A stretch of DNA of 64,000 bases, from the NCBI GenBank assembly GCA_021777555.1, contig JAJYDK010000011.1, forward strand, positions 1 through 64,000. The letters are read 5' to 3'. Below the pieces are notes generated by a model. The model searched no databases, was not told the origin of the DNA, and saw nothing but the letters and a program-made list of their open reading frames with translations. The position numbers were made by a program, and so were the translations under genes. The stretch comes from Pseudomonadota bacterium. GTDB taxonomy: Bacteria; Pseudomonadota; Gammaproteobacteria; Steroidobacterales; Steroidobacteraceae. The first letter of the stretch is position 1; each line of letters opens with the position of its first letter. Of this stretch, positions 35,632 through 46,636 are shown piece by piece.

Positions 35632-35970
35632 TCAGACTCTCGAGGCATTTGCGCGCCCGCGAGCCGGCGATGACCGGCTGCGCCCGTAGACGGTGCAGAG
35701 CGCCTCGAGCACGCTCCTCCCCGCCTCGCTCGCGAGGGAGTAGTAGACGGTCTGGCCGACGCGGCGCGCCCTCACCAGGCCCGAGCGGCGCAGCACCGCG
35801 AGTTGCTGCGAGGCATTCGCCTGGGAGATCGACAGCGCCGCGCACAGCGCTCCGACGCTGCGCTCGGCTTCGCTCAACAGGCACACGATCCGCAGCCGCT
35901 TCTCGCTCGCGAGCGAGCGCAACAGCTCTGCCGCATCGGCGACGGTCTCCTGCAAAGCTCTTATATTCAT
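35632..35970 (-). CDS. ArsR-family regulator, BigR/SqrR-like (persulfide sensor)
   Basis: 112 residues from the Met at 35968-35970. A winged helix-turn-helix (SVGALCAALSISQANASQQL, recognition helix near residues 50-65) is flanked by helices. Two Cys stand where BigR and SqrR place the persulfide-sensing pair: one in LRIVCLLSE of helix 2 and one in LEALCTVYG of the last helix; a third in ALCAAL is extra. Arsenic-type CVC metal sites are absent. It is divergent from the MBL-fold gene and heads the rhodanese-TauE unit, the usual context of BigR. It should repress both units until sulfide or persulfide oxidises the Cys pair. Confidence 0.82.
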   Translation of the reverse strand: MNIRALQETVADAAELLRSLASEKRLRIVCLLSEAERSVGALCAALSISQANASQQLAVLRRSGLVRARRVGQTVYYSLASEAGRSVLEALCTVYGRSRSSPARGRANASRV

Positions 35971-35976
35971 AGTTGC

Positions 35977-36000
35977 GCATATTAGCAGTCTCGAATATGC
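35977..36000. promoter_or_regulatory. Candidate BigR/ArsR operator
   Basis: An inverted repeat GCATATT-N10-AATATGC lies in the gap between the divergent arsR-type and MBL-fold genes, 6 bp from the regulator's start codon. BigR-type operators are AT-rich palindromes of similar size. Dual control of both directions from this site is inferred. Confidence 0.6.
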
Positions 36001-36062
36001 TGTCAAGCGTGGCCCGAAAGACTGCCTGCCAAGGGCGTTCGGGCCCGGTGAAAGGTGACAGC

Positions 36063-36932
36063 ATGCATCCCGTTGCGCACATCGAGTCGTTCTTCGATCC
36101 CGCCACGAACACGGTGAGTTACGTGGTGTCCGATGCTCGAACCAGGGAGTGCGCCATCATCGACTCCGTGCTCGATTACGATCCAACGGCCGGCAGGACC
36201 GCCACGCATTCGGCCGCTCGGATCATCGAGTACGTGCGTCGCGAGAGGCTCGAGACGCGATGGATCCTGGAGACCCACGCGCACGCCGATCACCTGAGCG
36301 CCGCGCCCTATCTGCAGGAAGCACTCGGCGGCAGGATCGGCATCGGCGCACGCATCCAGGACGTGCAGCGGATCTTCGCCCGGATCTTCAACCTCGAGGC
36401 CGATTTTGCGCCCGATGGGTCGCAGTTCGACCATCTGTTCGAGGATGGCGAGACCATCATGATCGGGACAGTCGCGATGCGCGTCATGCACACCCCGGGC
36501 CACACGCCCGCCTGCGTCACCTATCTCGTCGCGGATGCGGCCTTCGTCGGCGACACCCTCTTCATGCCCGACTTCGGCACGGCCCGCGCCGATTTCCCAG
36601 GCGGCGATGCGCGCACGCTCTATCGCTCCATTCAGAAGATCCTCGCCCTGCCTCCCGAGACACGGCTGTTCATGTGTCACGATTACGGCGCCCCGGGGCG
36701 GACGGCATTCGCGTGGCAAAGCACCGTCGGCGAACAGCGGCGCGGCAACGTTCACATCAGGCTCGGCATCGACGAGGATGCCTTCGCGCTCATGAGGACC
36801 GGGCGCGACGCCACTCTCGGAATGCCCACTCTCCTTCTGCCGTCGATCCAGGTCAACATCCGCGCCGGTCGGCTGCCGGCGCCCGAAGGCAACGGGGTTC
36901 GCTACCTCAAGATCCCGATCAACGTGCTCTGA
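36063..36932 (+). CDS. MBL-fold persulfide dioxygenase-like protein (Blh/ETHE1 type)
   Basis: 289 residues from the ATG at 36063 (AAGGTGA ribosome site); the frame is open upstream but crosses the operator. The metal motif THAHADH is followed by HTPGHTPACVTYLV, an Asp-containing GDTLFMPDFGTARADFPGG and a C-terminal CHDYG, matching the Fe(II) site (2-His-1-Asp) of ETHE1-like persulfide dioxygenases and the Blh proteins of BigR operons. It would oxidise glutathione persulfide to sulfite, which TauE can export. Confidence 0.87.
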   Translation: MHPVAHIESFFDPATNTVSYVVSDARTRECAIIDSVLDYDPTAGRTATHSAARIIEYVRRERLETRWILETHAHADHLSAAPYLQEALGGRIGIGARIQDVQRIFARIFNLEADFAPDGSQFDHLFEDGETIMIGTVAMRVMHTPGHTPACVTYLVADAAFVGDTLFMPDFGTARADFPGGDARTLYRSIQKILALPPETRLFMCHDYGAPGRTAFAWQSTVGEQRRGNVHIRLGIDEDAFALMRTGRDATLGMPTLLLPSIQVNIRAGRLPAPEGNGVRYLKIPINVL

Positions 36933-36951
36933 GGCGCCCCGCGCGGCGCCT
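36932..36951. terminator. Hairpin between convergent genes
   Basis: Stem AGGCGCC / GGCGCCT with a six-base loop between the 3' ends of the MBL-fold and AhpD-like genes, overlapping both stop codons. No T-run follows, so termination strength is doubtful. Confidence 0.4.
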
Positions 36952-37408
36952 ACTCCACCGGTGGCGGGGAAAACCTCAACGGGCCGGCAATACGGTTCCA
37001 GGCGTTGATCGCGGCAATGGCGACGGTGAGCCGCAGTTGCCGCTCGGTGTCGAAAGCGGCCTGCAGGGCCTTGCGGGCGGACTCGAGCGCATCGTGCCGT
37101 CCGGGCTCGCACAGCGCCTCGGTCCAGGCCAGGGCGGCGCGCTCCTCCGCGCTGAAATCCGCCACCTCACGCCAGACGGCGAGGCGATCGAGCTTGCCCT
37201 GGGACACACCGGCCTTGCGTGCCCAATTCAGGTGCAGCTGCAGGCAGTAGGCGCAGCCGTTCATCTGCGAAGCACGCACTTTCACCAGCTCGAGGAGCGC
37301 CTTGTCGAGATCCTGCCCGCAGATGCGACTCAGCGTGCGCAGCGCCGCCACGGCCTCCGGCATGCTCTTCGAGAAGAAATCGAAGTCGATGGATTCGAGG
37401 GCGGTCAT
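36950..37408 (-). CDS. AhpD-like carboxymuconolactone decarboxylase family protein
   Basis: 152 residues, all-helical. The core CxxCxxxH motif (CAYCLQLH, residues about 52-59) is the redox-active centre of AhpD peroxidase-type members, so a thiol-based antioxidant role is more likely than lactone decarboxylation. It follows the P1B-ATPase gene on the same strand by 25 bp and may be co-transcribed with it and the RcnR-like repressor. An N-terminal segment (ALESIDFDFFSKSMPEAVAA) fits the family. Confidence 0.88.
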   Translation of the reverse strand: MTALESIDFDFFSKSMPEAVAALRTLSRICGQDLDKALLELVKVRASQMNGCAYCLQLHLNWARKAGVSQGKLDRLAVWREVADFSAEERAALAWTEALCEPGRHDALESARKALQAAFDTERQLRLTVAIAAINAWNRIAGPLRFSPPPVE

Positions 37409-37433
37409 GTGAAACTCCGAGGACAGGCAGGAA

Positions 37434-39350
37434 TCAGGGGGCGAGCGTCGGCGTCGCGATCGCCGCCCGCCCGGGGGCCGGGACGCGAGGCCGGCCCGGC
37501 AGCAAGCGGGCCGAATTCAGTATGAATGTCAGCTCGGACGCCACGTGGATGAACGCGGCCAGGAGCGGATTGAGGAATCCCATCGCCGCGAGCGCGATGC
37601 CGAGCGTGTCGACGGCGATGGTGCCCGCGAAATTCGCCCAGATGATGCGCCGGGTGCGCCGTGCGGTGGCGAGCGTCTCGGCGAACTTCTCCAAGTCATT
37701 GCCGAGAAGCACCACATCGGCGCTCTCGCGCGCCACGTCGGTTCCGGAGCCCATGGCCACGCCCACCTGCGCTTCGACCAGTGCCGGCGCGTCATTGATT
37801 CCATCGCCCACCATGGCAACGACATGACGCGCCTCGACGAGCCTTCGCACGTAGAGTCGCTTGTCTTCCGGGAGCAAGTCCGCGGCCACCTCGGCGATGC
37901 CCAGCTGTCGCGCCACCGCCTCGGCGACCGCCCGTGTGTCCCCCGTCAGCAGGATGGTGCGAAGCCCCATGGCATCGATATCCGCCACCGCGCTTCGCGC
38001 CTCCGGCCGGATGCGATCGGCAATCTCGATCGCCCCGAGAAGCACCCCGCCCTGGGCGATGAAAACCTCGCTCGACCCGCGCTGCGCGCCCGCCAGGGCC
38101 TGAGGCACGCGGATGCCGTGCTCGCGCATCAGCGCGAGGTTGCCCACGAGCACCTTCTCCCCGGCGATCTGCGCCTCGATGCCGCGCCCCGGCTGGTAAC
38201 CGAAGCGCTCCGGCTCGCCGATCGTGCGCCCGGCCGAGCGCGCGTACTCGACGATGGTCTTACCCAATGGATGCTCGGAGCGCAGCTCGGCCGCCGCCGC
38301 GGCCTCGAGCAGCCTCATCGGGTCGATGCCCTCCATCGGGTGCAGCGCGCGGACCTCCGGCTGCCCGAACGTGACCGTACCGGTCTTGTCGAACACCACC
38401 GTATCGATGCGACCAAGTTGCTCCAGATAGAGTCCGCCCTTGACGATCGCGCCGCCTCGCGCCGCCCGGCCGATGGCCCCGAGGATCGCAAGCGGCGTGC
38501 CGGCGGCGATGCCGCACGCTCCGGCGACGATGATGACCGAGATCGTGGAGCGGATATCGCGCGTCAGAAGATAGGTGAGAAGCGCCGCCCCGAGCGCGAA
38601 GTAGACGAGATACCCCGCCAGACGGTCGGCCAGGCGCTGCACCGGAGCCCGCGACTGCTCCGCCCGCTCCACCGCCTCGATGATCTTTCCATAACTCGTA
38701 TCGGGCCCGATGCGCTGCGCGCGGATCTCGAGGGCGCCCGACTGGTTGATCGATCCGGCGAACACGGCGCTTCCCGGGGTCTTCTCCACCGGCAGGGATT
38801 CCCCGGTGATACGGGACTGATCGACGAAGGAATGCCCGGCGATCACCGCGCCATCCACCGGAATCCGGCCGCCGGGATTGACCAACACGGCATCTCCGGG
38901 ACGAAGCGCCCGCGCATCGAGCTCGCAAACCCCGTCCGGGCGGCGGACCGAGATGACCTCAGGCAGGAAATCGAGCAGCTCGCGGATCGCGCGCCGGCCC
39001 CGCGAGACCGTCATACCCTCGAGGACCTCTGCAACGAGCACGAAGAGCGTGATGATCAGCGCGGTGAAGAATTGTGAGATCGCCGCTGCGGCCACGATGG
39101 CGATCGACATGGACAGCTCCATGGTCATGCGCCGCGCGAGGAGATTCTCGAACGCCTCCCTGAAGATCGGCCAGCCGCCGACGGCGAGGCCGAGCACGCC
39201 CATCACACTGGGGGATCCGAGCGGCTCGAGGACCCCGAACCACACCGCCGCCGCCGACAGGGCGACGAACGCAATCCGCGCGCCTTCGGCCGACTTGAAG
39301 CCGTGCGCGGGGTCGTGTTCGTGATGATCGTCGGCGGGATGTGCGTCCAT
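37434..39350 (-). CDS. P1B-type heavy-metal ATPase with non-canonical CPx motif
   Basis: 638 residues. A His/Asp-rich N-terminus (DAHPADDHHEHDPAHG) replaces an HMA domain. The actuator TGES (182-185), phosphorylation site DKTGT (Asp321), HP motif (SEHPLGKT) and GDGIND are all present, so the enzyme should hydrolyse ATP. The transmembrane metal site normally reading CPC, CPH or SPC reads ACGIAAGTPL (Cys279-Gly280) here, so the Pro is missing. The last helices carry HVASELTFILNSARLL. It starts 8 bp downstream of the RcnR-like repressor stop. Ni or Co export fits the repressor, but the altered site leaves the ion open. Confidence 0.87.
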   Translation of the reverse strand: MDAHPADDHHEHDPAHGFKSAEGARIAFVALSAAAVWFGVLEPLGSPSVMGVLGLAVGGWPIFREAFENLLARRMTMELSMSIAIVAAAAISQFFTALIITLFVLVAEVLEGMTVSRGRRAIRELLDFLPEVISVRRPDGVCELDARALRPGDAVLVNPGGRIPVDGAVIAGHSFVDQSRITGESLPVEKTPGSAVFAGSINQSGALEIRAQRIGPDTSYGKIIEAVERAEQSRAPVQRLADRLAGYLVYFALGAALLTYLLTRDIRSTISVIIVAGACGIAAGTPLAILGAIGRAARGGAIVKGGLYLEQLGRIDTVVFDKTGTVTFGQPEVRALHPMEGIDPMRLLEAAAAAELRSEHPLGKTIVEYARSAGRTIGEPERFGYQPGRGIEAQIAGEKVLVGNLALMREHGIRVPQALAGAQRGSSEVFIAQGGVLLGAIEIADRIRPEARSAVADIDAMGLRTILLTGDTRAVAEAVARQLGIAEVAADLLPEDKRLYVRRLVEARHVVAMVGDGINDAPALVEAQVGVAMGSGTDVARESADVVLLGNDLEKFAETLATARRTRRIIWANFAGTIAVDTLGIALAAMGFLNPLLAAFIHVASELTFILNSARLLPGRPRVPAPGRAAIATPTLAP

Positions 39351-39358
39351 GGCGCCGG

Positions 39359-39637
39359 CTACCTCAGATAGCTGCGCACGACATCGATCAGCTCATCGGC
39401 GCCCTCGCGCCGCTGCGCATCGCTTGTGATCCCAGGATTGGCGAGATGCGTCTCGATATGGTCTGCCATGACCTCCAGCATCAGTCCGTTGATGGCGCCG
39501 CGCACGGCCGCGATCTGCTGCAGCACGACCGCGCAACCGATTTCCGCTTCCAGCGCCCGCTCGAGCGCCTCGACCTGACCCCGGATGCGGCGCACGCGCG
39601 CCAGCAGCTTGGCCTTCTCCCGAGTGGTATGACTCAT
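39359..39637 (-). CDS. RcnR/CsoR-family metal-responsive repressor, RcnR-like
   Basis: 92-residue all-helical DUF156 repressor. It has the full RcnR ligand set at the same numbers: His3, Cys35, His60 and His64, while copper CsoR and formaldehyde FrmR differ at one or more of these. This predicts nickel/cobalt sensing. The start MSHTTREKAK also matches RcnR. It is the first gene of a unit with the P1B-ATPase and has a candidate operator 16 bp upstream of its start codon. Confidence 0.88.
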   Translation of the reverse strand: MSHTTREKAKLLARVRRIRGQVEALERALEAEIGCAVVLQQIAAVRGAINGLMLEVMADHIETHLANPGITSDAQRREGADELIDVVRSYLR

Positions 39638-39652
39638 GGTCTGTGCCCGTAG

Positions 39653-39669
39653 ATACCCTAGGGGGGTAT
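39653..39669. promoter_or_regulatory. Candidate RcnR/CsoR-type operator
   Basis: ATACCCTAGGGGGGTAT: outer arms ATACCC and GGGTAT are exact inverted repeats around a G-rich centre. RcnR and related repressors bind TAxT/C-G-tract sites of this kind. It lies just upstream of the repressor gene, so autoregulation is likely. Confidence 0.7.
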
Positions 39670-39779
39670 TCTATGGGCACCCCAGGTCCCGGCGCAACGG
39701 ACCCGCGCGCGTCGGTGCGCCGAGAGGACACGGCCTCATCCCCTCGGCGAAGCCGGCAGAGGACGGCTCGCTGCCCGCC

Positions 39780-42064
<2,285 letters not shown>

Positions 42065-42179
42065 CCTGATCGACATCCGGAGCGGCACCTGCCTGCCCGA
42101 CCGTCGGGTAATGCGGACGGAAAAGGATCGCCGGGCGGCGTGCCCGCCCGGCTCATCGCGCATTCGCCGTACGCGCCTC

Positions 42180-42644
42180 CTACTTGGGCGGCGACTCGCC
42201 GCGCTCGCGCGCGCGCTGCTGCATCTGCTCGCGATGCTCGGAGCGGATCTTCTCGCGCTGTTGCTCCGTGCGTGCGTTGCGCAGCCGCTCACGGTATTGC
42301 GCGACCTCCGCGGGCGTCATGAGGGAGTACCCGTAGGTCTGCTCACGTTCCCGCTGGCGTTGCTGCTCCTGCGTCCGCACCTGCGCCTCGCCCGGACCCG
42401 GGCGGAGTGTGACGCCGCGCTCGCGCGCGCGCTGCTGCATCTGCTGCTCGTGCTCCATCCTGAACTGCACCCGCTCCTGCTCCGTGGCGAGGGAGTGCAG
42501 CTTCTGCTCATACTGCTGCCGCTCGCGCGCGCTCATCAGGTCGGCGCCGTAGATGCGATCCCGATCCTGCTGCCGCAGTCGATCCTGGTCATGCAGCCTG
42601 TCCTGCGTGCGGTCATGCAGCCGGTCCATGCTCCGGGTCGACAA
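42180..42644 (-). CDS. Gln/Arg-rich repeat protein
   Basis: 154 codons of highly charged, coiled-coil-prone sequence. Two imperfect copies of a 46-residue unit follow each other: YGADLMSARERQQYEQKL... and YGYSLMTPAEVAQYRERLRN..., each closing with QMQQRARERG. Similar small DRDRIYG-containing proteins in Gammaproteobacteria have a signal peptide; here none is present. The frame continues upstream without a stop into ...GAQSRGSAASGTRLLDRDRL, matching the end of the CSLREA gene in another frame, so this may be the tail of that gene displaced by a frameshift, or a fusion created by deletion. The codon at 42644 may thus not be a true start. Confidence 0.5.
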   Translation of the reverse strand: MSTRSMDRLHDRTQDRLHDQDRLRQQDRDRIYGADLMSARERQQYEQKLHSLATEQERVQFRMEHEQQMQQRARERGVTLRPGPGEAQVRTQEQQRQREREQTYGYSLMTPAEVAQYRERLRNARTEQQREKIRSEHREQMQQRARERGESPPK

Positions 42645-43722
42645 CCGATCGCGATCGAGCAGACGGGTGCCGCTCGCGGCGCTTCCGCGACTCTGGGCGC
42701 CCGCCCCCGCCTTCCGCGCTGTTTCCGGCGGGGAAGCCGCTCATTGCGCCGATGGTCGAATTGACGACCGTCAACTGCGCGTCGTTGTAAATGCCACCGC
42801 CATTCGTCGCCGCGGTATTGCCGCTCACCAGCACATTGTCGAGCGTCAGCGGAGCGGCGCTCGAGATTCCGCCGCCCGCCGCGCCGCTTTGGTTGTTGAG
42901 CACGCGGACATCGCTCAGCACGACCCCGGTGATCGTCGCGGAGGTCTCTGCGCCTTGCTCCTCGCCCCCGGACCCCGGACCGCCGCCCTCGTCGCTGCCG
43001 CTGCCGCCGCTGCCGCTGCCACCGTTGCCGCCAGAGCTGCCGCCTCCGCCGCCACCCTCCTTGGTGCCGCTCGAAGCCGGATTGACGTACGTGACGGCGG
43101 CGGCCGTGCCGATCGCGATTCCGGCACCGCTGCGCTCGAGCTGGTAAAAGGCCCCTCCTGGCAGGTCCTGAAGCTTCTGCGGCGCTGGCGTAACGCCGTT
43201 CTCGATCGTTACGCCCGAGATGGTGACCGCGATGTTGCTCGAGACCGCCTCTATGTGAAACACCCGATCGCCGGAGGCGGGAGACTGCCTCACCTCGGGT
43301 GACCACTCGATGATCGTCTTGTCCGAGCCCGCCCCGATGATCTCCATGCTCGATGTGATGTTGAGGTCCCCTTTGCCCGCATCGTGCGTCGCCACCACTT
43401 GAAAACCGTCGGCCCCATTTCCAGTGGCGGTTTCATCGGCTCCGGCGAGGGTGAGCACGATGGGATTGCTCGGGTCATTGATCTGGCTGAGATCGATGAC
43501 GTTGTCGCCGCCCAGGGCGTTGGCCTGCATGATCGCAGCACGCAGGGTGCACAGTCCCTGGGCGTCCGCGCATACTCCATCGGCAACATCGGCATCCGGG
43601 GAGTCCGAGGTGCTGTTCACCGTGAAAGTTGCTGCCGCGGCTGGCAGAGACACTCCCAGAAGGAGCGAAGCGAGACTCGCGAGCGCGGCGCGCGCTCTGC
43701 GCTGGCGTTTCGAGGCGTTCAT
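42613..43722 (-). CDS. Secreted CSLREA-domain beta-helix protein, C-terminus truncated or shifted
   Basis: 369 residues from the Met at 43720-43722 (GGGAG ribosome site). A signal peptide (ALASLASLLLGVSLPAAA) is followed by a CSLREA domain (TFTVNSTSDSPDADVADGVC, CTLRAAIMQAN), then parallel beta-helix repeats (VTISGVTIENGV, LSDVRVLNNQSGAAGGGISS, LTLDNVLVSGNTAATNGGGI), with a low-complexity Gly/Ser loop of about 45 residues inserted. After GGIYNDAQLTVVNSTIGAMS the chain turns abruptly into an Arg-rich tail, whereas beta-helix proteins of this class usually have further repeats. The break lies in a G-rich tract near 42710. Confidence 0.72.
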   Translation of the reverse strand: MNASKRQRRARAALASLASLLLGVSLPAAAATFTVNSTSDSPDADVADGVCADAQGLCTLRAAIMQANALGGDNVIDLSQINDPSNPIVLTLAGADETATGNGADGFQVVATHDAGKGDLNITSSMEIIGAGSDKTIIEWSPEVRQSPASGDRVFHIEAVSSNIAVTISGVTIENGVTPAPQKLQDLPGGAFYQLERSGAGIAIGTAAAVTYVNPASSGTKEGGGGGGSSGGNGGSGSGGSGSDEGGGPGSGGEEQGAETSATITGVVLSDVRVLNNQSGAAGGGISSAAPLTLDNVLVSGNTAATNGGGIYNDAQLTVVNSTIGAMSGFPAGNSAEGGGGRPESRKRRERHPSARSRSVVDPEHGPAA

Positions 43723-43758
43723 GCGATCGACTCCCGATACCGACGGCGGTGCCGTCAA

Positions 43759-44365
43759 GCGGCCTCACGATGACCGGCCGTCGCCGCGGTTACCATCTGG
43801 ATTAGTGCCTAAAGGAGCGGTGGCACAGTGATATTTGGCGTCGCCGCGAGGGGATCGGAACTGGCCGGGACGGGGGGCAGGGGCATTTACGGATCATTGC
43901 GGCACAATCCCTGATGCATCGCGCGCCTCTCGTAAGCGGGGCGAGCGCGCTCAACCGGCTGGGAGGGCCCTCTCCTGCGAGGTCATCGAGCCTGCCCTTG
44001 AGCTCAACGAGCGCAACGTTGCGAGGGGGTGCGCGTCAGGCTCTCGAGGGCACGGGAGTCACCCCGCCGGGAATCGGCGACGTTTCTACGTATCCCAACG
44101 TGGTGAGTGCGACTTACCGGCCGACGGCCGTCATGAAATCCTGAATGCCAATGGCCGCGCGGTTGAGCCGCTGCATTCGAGGGCATCGCCATGATGACAC
44201 GTCGAGTCGTGACACCGCTGCTTTACGCCCAGAGCGGGCCGGCCAGGTGGCTGCGGGCGGTGCTGTCCGCCGTGGACAGCGCCGCGGAGAGCCTCTATCG
44301 CGCTCATTGGCAGCCCACGCCGGTCCCCGTCCCCATCACTAGAACCGCACACGCCGGGAGGTTCC
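43759..44365. other. Stretch without a convincing gene
   Basis: About 600 bp between the CSLREA gene (divergent) and the second Usp. A 67-codon frame at 44191-44394 (start TTPLLYAQSGPARW...) overlaps the Usp start in another frame and shows no known motif. Promoters for both flanking genes should be here. Confidence 0.35.
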
Positions 44366-44824
44366 GTGTACCAGAGAATTCTCGTCCCGGTTGACGGCAG
44401 CGAGGCCGGCGAGCGGGGGCTGAAGGAGGCGACCGGACTCGCGCGTGCGCTGAGCGCGCGCGTGCGGCTCGTTCACGTCGTCAACAAGACGCCCTGGCTG
44501 TACTCCGGCGCGCCGCCCGAGGTGATCGATCAATTGCTCGACCAGTTGCGCAGCACGGGTGAAACCATCATCCACGAAGCCACCACGGCGCTGCGCGCAG
44601 CCGGGGTCGAGGTGGACCATCGGCTGATCGAAGCCCCGGGCGAGCGGGCGGGCGAGTTCATCGTCGCGGAAGCCAAGGACTGGCCAGCCGAGCTCATCGT
44701 ATGCGGCACGCATGGATTGCGGGGCCTGAGGCGGGTGCTCATGGGGAGCGACGCGGAGTACATCGTGAGCCACAGCGCCGTGCCCGTGCTCCTCGTTCGC
44801 GGTCCCAAGACCCCTCCCGCCTGA
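44366..44824 (+). CDS. Universal stress protein (UspA family)
   Basis: 152 residues, single Usp domain with ILVPVDGSEAGERGLKEATG and the nucleotide-binding GTHGLRGLRRVLMGSDAEYI. Closely similar in layout to the copy at 33321. The upstream gene is the divergent CSLREA protein; GroEL follows after 21 bp, suggesting co-transcription of the two stress proteins. Start GTG or ATG uncertain: position 44366 is preceded by CGGGAGG, a fair ribosome site. Confidence 0.9.
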   Translation: MYQRILVPVDGSEAGERGLKEATGLARALSARVRLVHVVNKTPWLYSGAPPEVIDQLLDQLRSTGETIIHEATTALRAAGVEVDHRLIEAPGERAGEFIVAEAKDWPAELIVCGTHGLRGLRRVLMGSDAEYIVSHSAVPVLLVRGPKTPPA

Positions 44825-44845
44825 GAGAACGTCGAGGGCGGCCGC

Positions 44846-46465
44846 ATGAGCGCCAAGCAGGTCCTGTTCCGCTCGGCCGCCCGGGAAAAAGTGTTGCGCG
44901 GCACGGTGCAACTAGCCAATGCGGTGCGCATCACGCTCGGACCGAAGTCGAAATCGGTCCTCATTCAGAAGAAATGGGGCGCCCCCATCGTCTGCAACGA
45001 CGGGGTCACCATCGCCAAGGAGATGGAACTCGAGGACGCCGAAGAGAATCTCGGCGCACAGATGCTGCGCCAGGCGGCGGAAAGGACCGGAGACCTCGTG
45101 GGCGATGGGACGAGCACTTCGACGATCCTCGCGCACGCCATATATGCGGAGGGCGTGCGCAATGTCGCCGCGGGCGCGAGCGCGGTCGATCTCAAGCGCG
45201 GCCTCGATCGCGGTCTTGCGGCCGCGGTGCAGGCGCTGAAGGGCATGGCGAAGCGCGTGGAGACGCGCAAAGAGAAGGCGCAAGTCGCAACCATCTCGGC
45301 GCACAACGACCCTGCGATCGGCGAGCTCGTCGCCGACGCCATGGAGAAGGTCGGGGGCGATGGCGTCATCACGGTGGAAGAATCGAAGACCACGGAGACC
45401 GCCCTCGAGGTGGTCGAGGGACTGCAGTTCGACCGGGGATACCTGTCGCCCTACTTCGTGACCGACACCACCGGCATGGAAGCGGTACTGGAGGATGCCT
45501 ACATCCTCATCTGTGACCGCAAGATCAACATCCTGAAGGACATGCTGCCGCTGCTCGAGCAGGTGGCCAAGGCGGGCAAGCCCATCCTCATCATCGCCGA
45601 GGAGATCGAGGGCGAGGCGCTTGCGACCTTGATCGTCAATCAGATCCGCGGGGTGCTCAAGAGCGCGGCCGTCAAGGCGCCGGGGTTCGGCGAGCGGCGC
45701 AAGGCCCTGCTGCAGGACATCGCCACGCTCACCGGAGGACAGCTGATCTCTGAGGAGCTCGGCATCAAGCTCGAGGACATCGAGCTCACCCAGCTCGGGC
45801 GCGCCAAGCGCGTGGTCGTGGACAAGGACAACACGACGCTGATCGGCGGCGCCGGGGAGAAGCGCGACATCGAGGCGCGCATCAGGATGATTCGCAAGGA
45901 GATCGAGGACAGCCAGAGCGACTACGACCGCGAGAAGCTCGAGGAGCGCCTCGCGAAACTCTCCGGTGGCGTTGCGGTCATCCGGGTCGGCGCGCCCTCG
46001 GAGTCCGAGATGAAGGCGAAGAAGGAGGCCTTGGACGATGCGATCAGCTCGACCAAGGCCGCCGTCGCGGAGGGTATCGTCGCCGGTGGCGGGCTCGCGC
46101 TGCTGCGCACCATCCCGGCGGTGTCGGCCCTGGAAGCGCAATGCGAGGGCGATGAGCGGACGGGCGTACAGATCCTCCGGCGCGCGCTCGAGGCCCCCAC
46201 CCGGCAGATCGCGGAGAATTCGGCAGCCGACGGCGGCGTGATCGTCGATCGCATGGTGAATGGCGCCGGGAACGTCGGGTTCGATGCCGCCCGCAAGCAG
46301 TTCGTGGACCTCTTCGAGGCCGGTATCGTCGATCCGGCCAAAGTGGTCCGCATCGCTCTGGAGAACGCCGTGTCCGTTGCGAGCGTTCTGTTGCTCACCG
46401 AGGCGACGATGACCGAACGGCCCGAGAAGACGAAGGAACTCCCCTCACCCGAGCCGGAACTGTAG
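44846..46465 (+). CDS. groL: Chaperonin GroEL, additional copy
   Basis: 539 residues, full length, with ATP-binding GDGTST and DGVTIAKEM, apical and equatorial domains, and family motifs such as [16 protein letters not shown] and [13 protein letters not shown]. The C-terminus ([13 protein letters not shown]) lacks the Gly-Gly-Met tail of housekeeping GroEL, a common trait of accessory copies. No groES adjoins it; a Usp gene lies 21 bp upstream. It may use the groES of the main locus or assist only certain stress clients. Confidence 0.95.
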   Translation: MSAKQVLFRSAAREKVLRGTVQLANAVRITLGPKSKSVLIQKKWGAPIVCNDGVTIAKEMELEDAEENLGAQMLRQAAERTGDLVGDGTSTSTILAHAIYAEGVRNVAAGASAVDLKRGLDRGLAAAVQALKGMAKRVETRKEKAQVATISAHNDPAIGELVADAMEKVGGDGVITVEESKTTETALEVVEGLQFDRGYLSPYFVTDTTGMEAVLEDAYILICDRKINILKDMLPLLEQVAKAGKPILIIAEEIEGEALATLIVNQIRGVLKSAAVKAPGFGERRKALLQDIATLTGGQLISEELGIKLEDIELTQLGRAKRVVVDKDNTTLIGGAGEKRDIEARIRMIRKEIEDSQSDYDREKLEERLAKLSGGVAVIRVGAPSESEMKAKKEALDDAISSTKAAVAEGIVAGGGLALLRTIPAVSALEAQCEGDERTGVQILRRALEAPTRQIAENSAADGGVIVDRMVNGAGNVGFDAARKQFVDLFEAGIVDPAKVVRIALENAVSVASVLLLTEATMTERPEKTKELPSPEPEL

Positions 46466-46509
46466 GGTTTCGCCACCCTCCTTCGCTCCCGGCGCGCGGC
46501 ATGCCGCTC

Positions 46510-46544
46510 CCGGGGCCCACCGCCCCGGTCCCGCTAAGTTTTTT
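46510..46544 (+). terminator. Probable terminator after groL
   Basis: Stem CCGGGGC / GCCCCGG with a five-base loop, followed after ten bases by six T. The gap between stem and T-run is longer than ideal. Confidence 0.5.
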
Positions 46545-46636
46545 CCCTTATGTACTCGGCGCGCCGGGCTCCCTACCGTACCCCTCATGTGTCCGGCAGT
46601 AGATCCGATGTCGCCGCGACGGCTCGCGGGACGCTG

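Noticed and set aside
36932-36951. Small hairpin as a strong terminator for the persulfide dioxygenase gene
   Set aside because: No T-run; kept only as a low-confidence feature.
36149-37525. 458-codon frame over the MBL-fold and AhpD-like genes
   Set aside because: Arg/His-rich shadow of the MBL-fold gene in another frame.
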